Positions 9,289-19,865 are shown, numbered from the stretch's first letter. The stretch: 64,000 nt of DNA from an uncultured Stenotrophomonas sp. (GCA_900078405.1 FLTS01000001.1:992001-1056000); one strand, 5' to 3'. Numbers and translations are program-made. Notes: generated from the sequence alone by a model not told the origin.

Positions 9289-9391
9289 TGGCGAATAATT
9301 CGCCACGCCTCTTGACAGCCTTGCGCCACAACGGCCGCCGGCATCCATCCACAGGTTTGTGCGCAGTTCATCCACACCGGCTGTGGATGAA
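9289..9391. other. Convergent intergenic region with a palindrome and a 10-bp hairpin containing DnaA-box-like 9-mers
   Basis: TGGCGAAT-A-ATTCGCCA (9289-9305) is a perfect inverted repeat. TTCATCCACA (9367-9376) and TGTGGATGAA (9382-9391) form a perfect 10-bp stem with a 5-base loop. The stem contains TCATCCACA twice (once on each strand), one mismatch from the DnaA-box consensus TTWTNCACA, and a third weaker copy lies just upstream. Either a terminator for the two convergent genes or a DnaA-binding cluster is possible. Confidence 0.5.
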
Positions 9392-9400
9392 TGCGTGCAC

Positions 9401-10528
9401 TCAGCGTTCCAGCACCCGGCCGATGCCGCTACGGTCGATTTCGGCTACCGCCGCGTCGACGATTTCCGCCGCATATTCGTGGTCGAAGCCGATGCGGAAG
9501 TGCACCTCGCCGGCCGGCGTGCGCGAGGAGTGGATCGAGGCCAGGCTGATGCCGTGGCGTTCGAACACGTGCAGCAGCTCGCGCAGCGAGCCGGCGCGGT
9601 CCTCCGGCAGGTGCACGCTGATCGCACGGCGTTCGCTCAGGTCGGCCAGCAGGTAGCCGAGCCGCTCGAAGCTGTAGTTGCCTTCCTGCAGGGTCGCCGC
9701 GTCGATCGCCTCGCGGTTGCCGGTCAGGAACTGCCGACGGAAGGCGGCGCGCGAGGCGTCGTCGCCGGCACCTACCAATGCGCGCAGCTGCTGCAGTTGC
9801 CGCAGCAGCCGGTCGAGCATCTCCACGGTATGCGGGTTGCCGAACTGGATGTCCTCGTAGATCGCCGGGTTCAGCGACAGGATGCGCGCGATGGCCGCCG
9901 CGTCCATTTCGAACGCGGTCGAGCGGTACGGCATCAGTGCCTGCAGCTCGCCTAGTAGCGGTGCGTACTCGCGCAATACGCCGGCCTGTGCCAGATGGGT
10001 GGCATGCACCATCGCCTGCACCAGCGCCATGACCCGATCGTGGTGCTCGGGCGTGGCCGCCACGCAATCGGCTTCAAGCATGGCGTATAGCTGCGCCAAC
10101 CAGGGTTGCCAACGCGTGTCGGGGCGCGCTTCGCAGACCACCATCACCCGGCCCCGCAGTGTCGGCGCCTTGGGTGGTGCAGTCATCGGGTGCAGGCCCA
10201 CTACCGCTGCCTGCGACTCCAGCATCGCCGCCACCGGCGCGGCCTTGATCGAGGTGACGTCCAGCCACAGCCGCCCGCATTCGCGGCCCGCGGACTGGCG
10301 CACGTAGTCACGGATCAACCCCGGCGTATGCCGGATCGGCGCGGAAAACAGCAGCACGTCGGCCTGTTCCAGCAACTGTTCCGGCGTTTGCGAAGCGCTG
10401 TCGGCCGGGTCGTGGCCGATCACTTCCAGGCCCATGCGCGACTGGAAGAAGCCGCGCAGCCAGCGGCCATAGGCGCCACCGCTGCCGACGATGCCGATGA
10501 CCGGCGCGGATGCCACGGGCAGGCTCAC
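9401..10528 (-). CDS. tyrA: Prephenate dehydrogenase with C-terminal ACT-like domain
   Basis: A 375-residue enzyme for the NAD-dependent oxidative decarboxylation of prephenate in tyrosine synthesis. The Rossmann motif GIVGSGGAYGRW is near the N-terminus, LHPMTAPP matches the substrate-binding region, and the helical dimerisation domain follows (ATHLAQAGVLREYAPLLGE). The last 80 residues (ISVHLPEDRAGSLRELLHVF onward) look like an ACT domain, suggesting feedback control by an aromatic amino acid. The GTG start at 10528 overlaps the pdxY stop (GTGA), showing translational coupling. The open frame continues far upstream, but that part is a shadow of pdxY. Confidence 0.9.
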   Translation of the reverse strand: MSLPVASAPVIGIVGSGGAYGRWLRGFFQSRMGLEVIGHDPADSASQTPEQLLEQADVLLFSAPIRHTPGLIRDYVRQSAGRECGRLWLDVTSIKAAPVAAMLESQAAVVGLHPMTAPPKAPTLRGRVMVVCEARPDTRWQPWLAQLYAMLEADCVAATPEHHDRVMALVQAMVHATHLAQAGVLREYAPLLGELQALMPYRSTAFEMDAAAIARILSLNPAIYEDIQFGNPHTVEMLDRLLRQLQQLRALVGAGDDASRAAFRRQFLTGNREAIDAATLQEGNYSFERLGYLLADLSERRAISVHLPEDRAGSLRELLHVFERHGISLASIHSSRTPAGEVHFRIGFDHEYAAEIVDAAVAEIDRSGIGRVLER

Positions 10529-11433
10529 GCCAACCGCTCGGCGCGGAACCGGTGCGGTGTGCCCAGCGCGGCCGGCGCCGCGGCCAGCACGTCGAATTCC
10601 TCCACGCCCTGCGCCAGCGTCGCCTCCAGCGCGGCATGCACGCCGGCGATGGCGCGGCCCACCGCGTCTTCGAACGCATGGTCCTTGAGCAGGAAGGCAA
10701 CCAGCAGCGACATCAGCACGTCGCCGGTGCCGGCCACGTCCACCGGCAGGTGCGGCGAGGTCCAGCGCCAGATTTCCTCGCGGCCGATCGCCAGCGTCAC
10801 CAGTTCGCCGGGATCGCCGGACACCGAATGCGCGATCACCCACTGCGGGCCACGCTCGAGCAGCTTGCGCGACGCGGCGATGGCGTCGTCCTGTTCCAGC
10901 GCCGGCATGCCGGTGAGCCGGCCCAGCTCGAAGGCGTTGGGCGTCACCAGCCATGCATGCGGCAATAGCCGCTCGGCGAAGATCTCCTCCAGCCCCGGTT
11001 CGACGTAGGGACCGGTATGGGTATCGCCGATCACCGGGTCCAGGCAATAGCGCAGGCCCGGGCAAGCTGGCAGCGTCGCGTCCAGCCAGTCGGCGAACGC
11101 CGTGCCGTTGGCGACGCTGCCGAAATAGCCGGAAACCAGTGCCCCGGCGCGCTGCGGCAGGCCGCGCTCGCCGGCCCCCAGCAACAGGTCGGCAAACCAG
11201 TCGGCCGGCAGCACACGCCCGCGCAGAGTGTCGTAGAACGGCGCGTTGCTCAGCAAGGTGGTGGGGATTTCCGCCACCCGCATGCCCAGCGCGCGCAACG
11301 GCGGCACCGCCGCGCTGTTGCCGGCATGGCCGTAGACCAGCTGTGATTGCACGGAAATCACGTCCACCGGCGACGGCCCCGAAGGCCGCTGCCGACGACC
11401 GTGCACGAGGTGGCTGTGGTCGATATCGTTCAT
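10525..11433 (-). CDS. pdxY: Pyridoxal kinase PdxY
   Basis: A 302-residue ribokinase-superfamily kinase that phosphorylates pyridoxal in the PLP salvage pathway. Recognisable features are VDVISVQSQLVYGHAGNSAA near residue 23 (the family start pattern), DPVIGD and the C-terminal anion-hole/catalytic motif DVAGTGDVL. The start ATG leaves about 20 extra residues before the conserved core. It is coupled to tyrA by a 4-base overlap and lies downstream of dnaJ on the same strand. Confidence 0.9.
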   Translation of the reverse strand: MNDIDHSHLVHGRRQRPSGPSPVDVISVQSQLVYGHAGNSAAVPPLRALGMRVAEIPTTLLSNAPFYDTLRGRVLPADWFADLLLGAGERGLPQRAGALVSGYFGSVANGTAFADWLDATLPACPGLRYCLDPVIGDTHTGPYVEPGLEEIFAERLLPHAWLVTPNAFELGRLTGMPALEQDDAIAASRKLLERGPQWVIAHSVSGDPGELVTLAIGREEIWRWTSPHLPVDVAGTGDVLMSLLVAFLLKDHAFEDAVGRAIAGVHAALEATLAQGVEEFDVLAAAPAALGTPHRFRAERLA

Positions 11434-11656
11434 CGCCGCATTTTACGCCCGCGGCCACGGCGACCGGCGGCATGGATGCGGCCGCAACCAATGCGGGGGC
11501 CGACGAACTGCAAGAGCACGCACTGGCTTTTCCCTTCTCCCATCGCGAGAAGGTGCCCGAAGGGCGGATGAGGGGCGAACGTAGTCGATGATGATGAACT
11601 ATCCGAACTCCGTCCGCCCCTCACCCCAACCCCTCTCCCGTGGGGAGAGGGGCTTT
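11434..11656. repeat. Intergenic region dnaJ-pdxY made of CCTTCTCC/GGAGAAGG-type palindromes
   Basis: Hairpins lie at 11532-11553 (CCCTTCTCC / GAGAAGG arms) and 11630-11653 (CCCCTCTCC / GGAGAGGGG arms). GGGCGGATGAGGGGCG on one side pairs with CGTCCGCCCCTCACCCC on the other. The same family occurs upstream of dnaJ and between fliQ and fliR. No gene is seen. Confidence 0.7.
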
Positions 11657-12778
11657 TCAGGGCGAGGTCATCCGGTCCCAGAAGCCCTTGACGCCATCGA
11701 TGAAGGTGGCCGACTTCGGCGAGTGCTTGCGCGCTTCTTCGCCAGCAAAAGTGGCCTCGAACTGCTCCAGCAACTTGCGCTGCTCGGTGGTCAGGTTCAC
11801 CGGGGTTTCCACCAGGATGCGGCAGTACAGGTCGCCCTCGGTGCGGCTGCGCACGGACTTGACGCCCTTGCCGCGCAAGCGGAACAGCTTGCCGGTCTGG
11901 GTCTCGGCGGGAACGCGGATTTCCGCCTCGCCGCCAAGCGTGGCCACGCGCACGGTATCGCCCAGTGCCGCCTGCGAAATGCGGATCGGCACTTCGCAAT
12001 GCAGGTCATCGCCGTCGCGGGTGAAGATCGGGTGTTCGCGCACGCGCACTTCCACGTACAGGTCGCCCGGCGGCGTACCCGGCGGGCCGGCTTCGCCCTC
12101 GCCCTGCAGGCGGATGCGGTCGCCGCTGTCCACGCCGGCCGGCACCTTCACCGACAGCACCTTGTCTTCCTCGACGCGGCCGTTGCCGTGGCAGGTCCTG
12201 CATGGCTTGGCGATGATCTGCCCGCGGCCGCCGCAGTTGTGGCAGGCCTGCTGCATGGCGAAGATGCCGCGCTGCATGCGCACCTGCCCACGGCCGCCGC
12301 AGACGTTGCAGGTTTCCACCTTGCCGTCTTCCGAACCGCTGCCATCGCAGTCGCCGCACTCGGCCAGGGTCGGGATATCGATGCGGCGCTCGACGCCGGC
12401 CACCGCTTCCTCCAGGTCCAGTTCCATCACGTAGCCGATGTCGGCACCGCGACGTGGCTGGCGCGCGCCACCACCGCCAAAGATGTTGCCGAAGATGTCG
12501 CCGAAGATGTCGTTCATGTCCGGGCCGCCGGCACCGCCGCCACCCATGCCGTGCTCGAACGCGGCATGACCGTGGGCGTCGTACATGCGCCGCTTGTTGC
12601 CGTCGGACAGCACTTCGTAGGCTTCCTTGCACTCCTTGAAGGAGGCTTCGGCGGCCGCATCGCCCGGGTTGCGGTCCGGGTGGAACTTCATCGCACAGCG
12701 GCGGTAGGCCTTCTTCAGCTCATCGTCGCCGGCGCCGCGGGCCACGCCCAGGACTTCGTAGTAATCGCGCTTGCTCAT
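11657..12778 (-). CDS. dnaJ: Chaperone DnaJ (Hsp40)
   Basis: A 373-residue co-chaperone that delivers substrates to DnaK and stimulates its ATPase. The J domain carries HPD in [10 protein letters not shown]; a Gly-rich linker ([11 protein letters not shown]) follows; four zinc-binding repeats of the CxxCxGxG type are present ([40 protein letters not shown]); then the substrate-binding C-terminal domains. It is the third gene of the grpE-dnaK-dnaJ group, separated from dnaK by 129 bases that contain palindromic repeats. Confidence 0.97.
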   Translation of the reverse strand: MSKRDYYEVLGVARGAGDDELKKAYRRCAMKFHPDRNPGDAAAEASFKECKEAYEVLSDGNKRRMYDAHGHAAFEHGMGGGGAGGPDMNDIFGDIFGNIFGGGGARQPRRGADIGYVMELDLEEAVAGVERRIDIPTLAECGDCDGSGSEDGKVETCNVCGGRGQVRMQRGIFAMQQACHNCGGRGQIIAKPCRTCHGNGRVEEDKVLSVKVPAGVDSGDRIRLQGEGEAGPPGTPPGDLYVEVRVREHPIFTRDGDDLHCEVPIRISQAALGDTVRVATLGGEAEIRVPAETQTGKLFRLRGKGVKSVRSRTEGDLYCRILVETPVNLTTEQRKLLEQFEATFAGEEARKHSPKSATFIDGVKGFWDRMTSP

Positions 12779-12907
12779 GCTTTACCTCTCCCTCCCCCTC
12801 CAGGGAGGGCTGGGGTGCGGGTTGGTTACAAGACAAGGGCCCGGGGCCGCATGGCAACCCCGAACCCTTCCCCCGCCCCTCTCCCGCCGGGAGAAGGGCA
12901 ATGGACG
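12779..12907. repeat. dnaK-dnaJ intergenic palindromic repeats
   Basis: Two hairpins are visible: CCCTCCCCCTCCAGGGAGGG at 12790-12809 and CTCTCCC-GCC-GGGAGAAGGG ending near 12900. They may attenuate or process the dnaK-dnaJ transcript. No sigma-32-like promoter is seen directly before dnaJ. Confidence 0.6.
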
Positions 12908-14833
<1,926 letters not shown>

Positions 14834-14888
14834 TGCCGGTTTCCTCTGGAATTCAATCTGGGGGGCGGCCGCGCCGCCGATGTGGGTG

Positions 14889-14916
14889 ATGTAAGGACGC
14901 CGCGCGGGCTTTCAAG
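14889..14916 (-). promoter_or_regulatory. Candidate sigma-32 (RpoH) promoter of dnaK
   Basis: On the minus strand CTTGAAA (14916-14910) is followed after 13 bases by CCTTACAT (14896-14889), close to the RpoH consensus CTTGAAA-N11-16-CCCCATNT. The -35 is perfect; the -10 has mismatches. Confidence 0.55.
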
Positions 14917-14963
14917 GGAGGGCGGGCCGGGCGTTGGCCCGGGAGTCGCCTTCCCGCCCGCCG

Positions 14964-15479
14964 TCAGTCGTACTTCGCCACCACCACCAGCGCCGGCCGC
15001 AGCAGGCGCTCGTTGAGCAGGTAGCCCTTCTGGAACACCGTCACCACCGTGCCCGGGGCCACGCCCGCCGGGGCATCGACCTGGCTGATGGCCTGGTGAT
15101 GCTCCGGGTTGAACGGCTGGCTGGCCGGGTCCAGCAGGGTCAGGCCGTTGTCGCCCGCCACTTTCAGCAGTTGCTTGTAAGTCAGCTCCAACCCTTCGCG
15201 CAGCGGGCTGGGTTCGCTGCCGGCCGCAGCCAGTCCCGCATCGAGGCTGTCAAACACCGGCAGCAGGTCGCCCAGCAGTTTTTCGTTGGCGAACTTGCGG
15301 GCCTGCTCGACGTCGCGCACCAGCCGCTTGCGCTGGTTCTCCAGGTCGGCGCGCTCGCGCAGCGATTCGCCCTTGAGCTGTTCGACCTCGGCCTGCAGGG
15401 CCTGGATCTGCGCCTCGTGCTGTCCGGCGGCATCTTCGGCGCCGGGCATGGTCTCGAATTCCGGGTGGTCTTGGTTCAT
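14964..15479 (-). CDS. grpE: Nucleotide exchange factor GrpE
   Basis: A 171-residue cofactor that releases ADP from DnaK. The long N-terminal coiled coil ([39 protein letters not shown]) and the C-terminal beta domain ([20 protein letters not shown]) are typical. I chose the ATG at 15479, preceded by AGGAA, because the open frame upstream runs into the promoter region. Unlike many Xanthomonadaceae, no hrcA precedes it; the divergent neighbour is recN. Confidence 0.95.
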   Translation of the reverse strand: MNQDHPEFETMPGAEDAAGQHEAQIQALQAEVEQLKGESLRERADLENQRKRLVRDVEQARKFANEKLLGDLLPVFDSLDAGLAAAGSEPSPLREGLELTYKQLLKVAGDNGLTLLDPASQPFNPEHHQAISQVDAPAGVAPGTVVTVFQKGYLLNERLLRPALVVVAKYD

Positions 15480-15521
15480 TTCCTGTTCCCTGGCGGTCGT
15501 TCTGCCGCCCACTCGGCCCCG

Positions 15522-15548
15522 TATGTGGGCGCTGCCGCCGCTTTCAAG
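15522..15548 (-). promoter_or_regulatory. Candidate sigma-32 (RpoH) promoter of grpE
   Basis: On the minus strand CTTGAAA (15548-15542) and CCCACATA (15529-15522) are separated by 12 bases, matching RpoH promoter architecture, about 43 bases before the grpE ATG. No CIRCE operator (TTAGCACTC-N9-GAGTGCTAA) is present between grpE and recN. Confidence 0.65.
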
Positions 15549-15645
15549 GCCGGCGCAGCCGGTGAGACGGGTGCAGATCAACATGCGCCGCATTGACCTG
15601 CCGCATGCGCATGCTAGTTTTGCGCGGCCCCACTTTCTGCCCGCC

Positions 15646-17310
15646 ATGCTCAGACATCTTTCGATCAAGGATTTTGCCGTCGTCCGCGCCACCGAACTGG
15701 AATTCGGGCCGGGCATGACCGTGGTTTCCGGCGAAACCGGCGCCGGCAAGTCGCTGATGGTCGACGCGCTGGGCTACCTGTCCGGCCTGCGCGCCGACAG
15801 CGGCGTGGTCCGCCACGGTGCCGGCCGCGCCGAGTTGTCGGCCGAGTTCGCGCTGGCCAACGACGCCCCCGCACGGCAATGGCTGCGTGACAACGAGCTG
15901 GACGACGACGAGCAATGCCAGCTGCGCCGGGTGATCCGTGCCGATGGCGGCTCGCGCGCCTTCATCAACGGCCGCCCGGTGCCGGTGTCGCTATTGTCGG
16001 AACTGGCCACGTTCCTGGTCGAGATCCACGGCCAGCATGAACAGCAGGCGCTGCTCTCGCGCCCCAGCCAGCTGGCCCTGCTCGACGCCTATGCCCGCAA
16101 CGATGCCGAGCGTGCCGCCGTGCGCGCCGCCGCCGGCCGGTGGCAGGCGCTGCTGGACGAATGCGAGGCACTGTCGCAGCAGGGCGACGTCTCCGACCGC
16201 CTCGGCTTCCTCGCCCACCAGCTTGACGAACTGCAGCGTGAAGAGCTGGAACCGGCAGCGGTGGCGGCGCTGGCCGCCAGCCACCGCCGGCAGGCGCACT
16301 CGGCTGCATTGATCGAGGCCTGCCAGCGGGCCGGCAGCACCCTCAACGGTGACGACGGCCCCTCGCTGCTCGGCCTGCTGCAGCAGGTGCGGCACGAGCT
16401 GTCGCGGGTCAGCCAGCACGACGCGCGGCTGGGCGAGATCGACGCCATGCTCGACGCCGCCGGCATCCAGTTGCACGAGGCCCTGGCGCAACTGGACCGC
16501 GTGCAGGACGACCTGGACAGCGACCCGGACGCCTTCGAAGACATCGAGCGCCGCCTTGGCCGCCTACACGACCTGGCCCGCAAGCACCGCGTGCCGATGG
16601 AAGAGCTGGCCGCCACCCGCGAGCGCCTCGAGGCCGAGATGGAACAGTTGCGCGGCGCCGACGAACGCCTGTCGCGGCTGGCCGGCGAGATCGACGCCGC
16701 CGCCGCGCACTGGCAGGCGCAGGCCGCGCTGCTCAGCGCCAGCCGCAACGAGGCGGCCAAGGCACTGTCGGCCACCACCACCGCCCTGATCGGCGAGCTG
16801 GGCATGGGCGGCGGCCAGTTCCTGATCGAACTGGAGCCCCAGGCCCAGCCGAAGCCGGACCCCAACGGCGCCGAGCGCGCCGAATTCCTCGTCGCCGCCA
16901 ACGCCGGCCAGCCTCCGCGTGCCCTGCGCAAGGTCGCCTCCGGCGGCGAGCTGTCGCGCATCTCGCTGGCCATCGAGGTCGCCGCGCTCGGGCTGGATGC
17001 AGTGCCGACGATGGTGTTCGACGAAGTGGATTCGGGCATCGGCGGCGCGGTGGCCGACATCGTCGGCGGCAAGCTGCGTGCGCTCGGCGAACGCCGGCAG
17101 GTACTGTGCGTGACCCACCTGCCGCAGGTCGCCGCCAAGGGCCACGCGCATTACCGGGTCAGCAAGGCGCCGGTGGAGGGCATGACCCAGAGCGCGGTGG
17201 AACTGCTCGATGGCAAGGGGCGCGAGGAGGAACTGGCGCGCATGCTCGGCGGTGCCGAAGTCAGCAAGGAGGCGCGGGCCGCCGCTCGCAAGCTGCTGGC
17301 GGAAGCCTGA
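15646..17310 (+). CDS. recN: DNA repair protein RecN
   Basis: A 554-residue SMC-like ATPase for double-strand break repair. The N-terminal Walker A is [10 protein letters not shown] after [14 protein letters not shown]; a long coiled-coil centre ([31 protein letters not shown]) separates it from the C-terminal signature [14 protein letters not shown] and Walker [31 protein letters not shown] is also family-typical. The ATG at 15646 gives the expected N-terminus [14 protein letters not shown] see no convincing LexA box upstream. Confidence 0.95.
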   Translation: MLRHLSIKDFAVVRATELEFGPGMTVVSGETGAGKSLMVDALGYLSGLRADSGVVRHGAGRAELSAEFALANDAPARQWLRDNELDDDEQCQLRRVIRADGGSRAFINGRPVPVSLLSELATFLVEIHGQHEQQALLSRPSQLALLDAYARNDAERAAVRAAAGRWQALLDECEALSQQGDVSDRLGFLAHQLDELQREELEPAAVAALAASHRRQAHSAALIEACQRAGSTLNGDDGPSLLGLLQQVRHELSRVSQHDARLGEIDAMLDAAGIQLHEALAQLDRVQDDLDSDPDAFEDIERRLGRLHDLARKHRVPMEELAATRERLEAEMEQLRGADERLSRLAGEIDAAAAHWQAQAALLSASRNEAAKALSATTTALIGELGMGGGQFLIELEPQAQPKPDPNGAERAEFLVAANAGQPPRALRKVASGGELSRISLAIEVAALGLDAVPTMVFDEVDSGIGGAVADIVGGKLRALGERRQVLCVTHLPQVAAKGHAHYRVSKAPVEGMTQSAVELLDGKGREEELARMLGGAEVSKEARAAARKLLAEA

Positions 17311-17332
17311 GCACACCGGCAGCTGCCTGACC

Positions 17333-17401
17333 GTAGATGCGGGGCTTGCCCCGCATGACGCTTCACCGTGAAGCCCAGCGCGGGGCAAGCCCGGCACCTA
17401 C
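17333..17401. repeat. Palindromic GTAG...CTAC repeat (GGGGCTTGCCCC family)
   Basis: The element begins GTAG and ends CTAC and holds two stems (ATGCGGGGCTTGCCCCGCAT and a GCGGGGCAAGCCCGGC relative). It lies between recN and fur, which converge. Confidence 0.85.
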
Positions 17402-17509
17402 GAGATTTTTGCGAATGGCCGTTGTGACGCCGGCCCCGGAAACGGCGACACCGGCGCAAGGCCGGTGTCGCTTCGATACACGCTCTGGCGGCACTGCCGC
17501 CGGGCAGGC

Positions 17510-17917
17510 TCACCGCCGCTTCTTGCGCACGTACAGCACCAGCGAGTGCTCCTCCAGCTCGTAGCCGTGGTCGGTGGCGATCTTCTTCTGCAGCTCCTCG
17601 ATCTCGCGGCTCTCGAACTCGATGATCTTGCCGGTGTCCACGTCGACCATGTGGTCGTGGTGGCCGCCGCGGTCCAGTTCGTAGACCGCCTGTCCGCCTT
17701 CGAAATTGTGCTTGAGCACCAATCCGGCTGCCTCGAACTGGGTCAGCACGCGGTAGACCGTGGCCAAGCCGATTTCGTCGCCGCAATCGAGCAGCTGGCG
17801 GTAGATGTCCTCGGCGGTGAGGTGGTGGTGCGGGGTGTTCTGCTCGAGCAGCGCCAGGATGCGCATCCGCGGATGCGTCACCTTCAGGCCGACTTTGCGC
17901 AGGTCATTGGATTCCAT
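17510..17917 (-). CDS. fur: Ferric uptake regulator Fur
   Basis: A 135-residue iron-responsive repressor. The winged-helix DNA-binding half contains GLKVTHPRMRILALLEQ and the recognition-helix region EIGLATVYRVLTQFEAAGLV; the dimerisation half contains GGHHDHMVDVDTGKIIEFES with the conserved histidines. The CxxC pair present at this place in E. coli Fur (LDCGK) is absent, so the structural zinc site must differ. The ATG at 17917 gives the start METHDL-like MESNDLRKVG expected of Xanthomonadaceae Fur; ATGs at 17923 and 17932 are alternatives. It is divergent from bamE. Confidence 0.95.
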   Translation of the reverse strand: MESNDLRKVGLKVTHPRMRILALLEQNTPHHHLTAEDIYRQLLDCGDEIGLATVYRVLTQFEAAGLVLKHNFEGGQAVYELDRGGHHDHMVDVDTGKIIEFESREIEELQKKIATDHGYELEEHSLVLYVRKKRR

Positions 17918-18022
17918 GGCCATCGTGTTCATTGGCGGTTTAACGCCAGTTGCCTCCGGTCGGATCGCGCTGGGTGCCGGGGAGTGTATCATCGCCGGGA
18001 TTTCCCCAATCGCCTGTCCCTA

Positions 18023-18412
18023 ATGCGCAAGCTCCTGTTGATCGCCGTCGTCGCTCTGTCCACCACCGCCTGCGGCATCATCTACAAGCAGCCCATCTAC
18101 CAGGGCAACCTGATCCACGCCGAAGCCGTGGCGCAGCTGCAGGTGGGCCAGAGCAAGCAACAGGTCAACGCGCTGCTGGGCACGCCGTCCATCCCCGACC
18201 CGTTCCATGCCCAGCGCTGGGACTACACCTCCAGCCAGCGGACCGACCGCCTGGGCACGACCGAAATGAAGAACTTCACCGTGTTCTTCGAGAACGACCG
18301 GGTCGTGCGCTGGGAGGGCGACTATTTCCCCAACCAGGACGCGGAGCTGGCCAAGAAGAGCGTGCGCCAGTTCGGCCGCAACCTCGCCAAGGACAAGAAG
18401 AAGGGCCGCTGA
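18023..18412 (+). CDS. bamE: Outer membrane assembly lipoprotein BamE (SmpA/OmlA)
   Basis: A 129-residue lipoprotein subunit of the BAM complex that inserts beta-barrel proteins in the outer membrane. The signal peptide (MRKLLLIAVVALSTTAC) ends at the lipidated cysteine, residue 17. The mature part has the family pattern QPIYQGNLI, LQVGQSKQQVNALLGTPSIPDPF, WDY and the C-terminal FENDRVVRWEG. In Xanthomonas the gene is known as omlA and, as here, is transcribed away from fur from a shared 105-bp region; TATCAT at 17987-17992 could be its -10. Confidence 0.93.
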   Translation: MRKLLLIAVVALSTTACGIIYKQPIYQGNLIHAEAVAQLQVGQSKQQVNALLGTPSIPDPFHAQRWDYTSSQRTDRLGTTEMKNFTVFFENDRVVRWEGDYFPNQDAELAKKSVRQFGRNLAKDKKKGR

Positions 18413-18437
18413 ACCCGCAGCGCGCGGATCCGCAACC

Positions 18438-18695
18438 TCAATCGCCGCCGCGCGCCCGCCGGCGGCGATTTTCCTTGGGGTCGGCCAACAACGGGCGCAA
18501 CAGCTCCACCCGGTCACCCTCGTGCAATGCCTGCGCGGGCCGCGCCAGCACGCCATGCACGGCGATGGCGACAGTTTCGCCGGCAACGTCCAGCGCCGCC
18601 GCTTCCACCGCTTCGGCGACGGCGCATCCTTCGGGCAGTTCCAGTTCGCGCCGCAGGTAACGGTCCGGCCAGGCCAGCACCACCTCCACGCGCAC
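18438..18695 (-). CDS. rnfH: RnfH/UPF0125 family ubiquitin-like protein
   Basis: An 85-residue protein of the RnfH (RatB, UPF0125) family with a beta-grasp fold; its cellular role is unsettled, and it is repeatedly found next to ratA and smpB, as here. Sequence landmarks are VEVVLAWPDRYLRRELELPE, the central VAIAVHGVLARPAQALHEGD and RVELLRPLLADPKENRRRRA. The start is GTG at 18695, three bases after the ratA stop, so the two genes form an operon. The C-terminal basic tail is encoded by the bamE terminator stem. Confidence 0.88.
   Translation of the reverse strand: MRVEVVLAWPDRYLRRELELPEGCAVAEAVEAAALDVAGETVAIAVHGVLARPAQALHEGDRVELLRPLLADPKENRRRRARGGD
18440..18472 (+). terminator. Terminator of bamE, located inside the 3' end of rnfH
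   Basis: AATCGCCGCC (18440-18449) and GGCGGCGATT (18461-18470) form a perfect 10-bp stem followed by TTCCTT on the plus strand. The hairpin overlaps the last codons of the convergent gene rnfH, which encode its Arg-rich tail. Confidence 0.75.
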
Positions 18696-18698
18696 CGC

Positions 18699-19127
18699 TC
18701 AGCCCCCCTGCTCGGCCACGCGCACGAAATCGTTGACCATGCGGTCGGCCAGTCCCTGGAAACCCAGCGCCAGCGCCGGCCCGAGCAGGCGCGAGGCCGG
18801 CTCGAATTCCAGCTCCAGGCTGACCTTGCAGGCGGCATCGGACAGCGGCAGGAACTGCCAGCGGCCATGCAGGCGCTTGAACGGGCCATCCTTCAACTGC
18901 ATGTCGATGCTGGAGGGGCGCTGTAACGCGTTCTCGGTCATGAACCAGGTACGGAACGACCCCAACCCCAGGTCCAGCCGCGCAACCAGCCGCTCCGGCC
19001 CCTCTTCCAGGATTTCCGCCCTGTCGCACCAGCGGAAACGCCGCGGGTAGGCGGCAACGTCATTGACCAGATCGAACATGTGCGCGGCCGGCTGTTCGAC
19101 CAGAGCACTGCGGCGGATGGTAGGCAT
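18699..19127 (-). CDS. ratA: RatA family START/SRPBCC-domain protein
   Basis: A 142-residue SRPBCC-fold protein of the RatA/COQ10 family. In E. coli RatA has been reported to block 70S assembly, while homologues bind ubiquinone-like lipids; the function here is undecided. Family pattern: [34 protein letters not shown], and the C-terminal amphipathic helix [16 protein letters not shown]. The ATG at 19127 starts the conserved core; the open frame upstream is a shadow of smpB. It is divergent from smpB with 51 bases between the starts. Confidence 0.9.
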   Translation of the reverse strand: MPTIRRSALVEQPAAHMFDLVNDVAAYPRRFRWCDRAEILEEGPERLVARLDLGLGSFRTWFMTENALQRPSSIDMQLKDGPFKRLHGRWQFLPLSDAACKVSLELEFEPASRLLGPALALGFQGLADRMVNDFVRVAEQGG

Positions 19128-19178
19128 GCGGTTGCTGCTGGATGTCCTGAACGCCTCCGAATCGGAGACAATGTGCGA

Positions 19179-19682
19179 ATGAGCAAGAAACCCGGCAAGG
19201 ATAAAGCAAAGAAGGCGGTGGCCGACAAAACCATCGCGTTGAACAAGCGCGCGCGCCATGAATACCACCTGGAAGACCGGGTCGAGGCCGGGCTGGTGCT
19301 GCAGGGCTGGGAGGTCAAGGCCATCCGCGCCGGGCGCGGCAACATGACCGACGCCTACGCCTACGTGAAGGATGGCGAGATCTACCTGATCGGCGCGCAG
19401 ATCACCCCGCTGATCCAGGCCTCCACCCACACCGTTCCCGAAGACCGCCGCCAGCGCAAACTGCTGCTGCACCGGCGCGAGATCGACAAGCTGATCGGCC
19501 GCGTCGAGCGCGACGGCTACACGCTGGTGCCCACCGCGATGTACTGGAGCAAGAACAAGATCAAGCTCGAGATCGCGCTGGCCAAGGGCAAGCAGGACCA
19601 CGACAAGCGCGACGCCGCCAAGGACCGCGACTGGGCGCGCGAGAAGCAGCGCGCCCTGCGTGCGCACAACCGCAACGCCTGA
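19179..19682 (+). CDS. smpB: SsrA-binding protein SmpB
   Basis: A 167-residue RNA-binding protein that delivers tmRNA to stalled ribosomes. The OB-fold core is clear ([53 protein letters not shown]) and the C-terminal basic tail ([20 protein letters not shown]) is the part that enters the decoding site. The ATG at 19179 gives the usual Lys-rich N-terminus. The smpB-ratA-rnfH-bamE-fur-recN order is common in gammaproteobacteria. No ssrA gene is seen nearby. Confidence 0.96.
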   Translation: MSKKPGKDKAKKAVADKTIALNKRARHEYHLEDRVEAGLVLQGWEVKAIRAGRGNMTDAYAYVKDGEIYLIGAQITPLIQASTHTVPEDRRQRKLLLHRREIDKLIGRVERDGYTLVPTAMYWSKNKIKLEIALAKGKQDHDKRDAAKDRDWAREKQRALRAHNRNA

Positions 19683-19693
19683 CAGGTAGTGAT

Positions 19694-19760
19694 GTAGGAG
19701 CGACGCAAGTCGCGATGGGGCTTTCCCGACAAGGCCCCATCGCGACTTGCGTCGCTCCTA
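19694..19760. repeat. Perfect long hairpin repeat, GTAGGAGCGACG family
   Basis: A 26-bp perfect stem starting TAGGAGCGACGCAAGTCGCG closes a 14-base loop. It is the same family as 1792-1859 and may end smpB transcription. Confidence 0.85.
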
Positions 19761-19770
19761 TGCCAGCCCA

Positions 19771-19809
19771 AAAAAACAGCGGCGCGGTGGCCTGGGCCAC
19801 CGCGCCGCT
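19771..19809 (-). terminator. Rho-independent terminator oriented on the minus strand, between smpB and fliC
   Basis: A perfect 13-bp stem (AGCGGCGCGGTGG at 19778-19790 with CCACCGCGCCGCT at 19797-19809) is followed on the minus strand by GTTTTTT. On the plus strand no T-tract follows. No minus-strand gene is annotated upstream of it. Confidence 0.6.
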
Positions 19810-19865
19810 TCCATATGGCGATACCGCCCCCGAAGGGGCCAGCCGCGGGCGCATCAACTTTGCCC

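Noticed and set aside
9401-11491. A 696-residue reading of the tyrA frame
   Set aside because: The upstream half is a shadow of pdxY in another frame; the GTGA junction at 10525-10528 defines the real start.
15480-15645. CIRCE/HrcA operator before grpE
   Set aside because: No inverted repeat resembling TTAGCACTC-N9-GAGTGCTAA is present.
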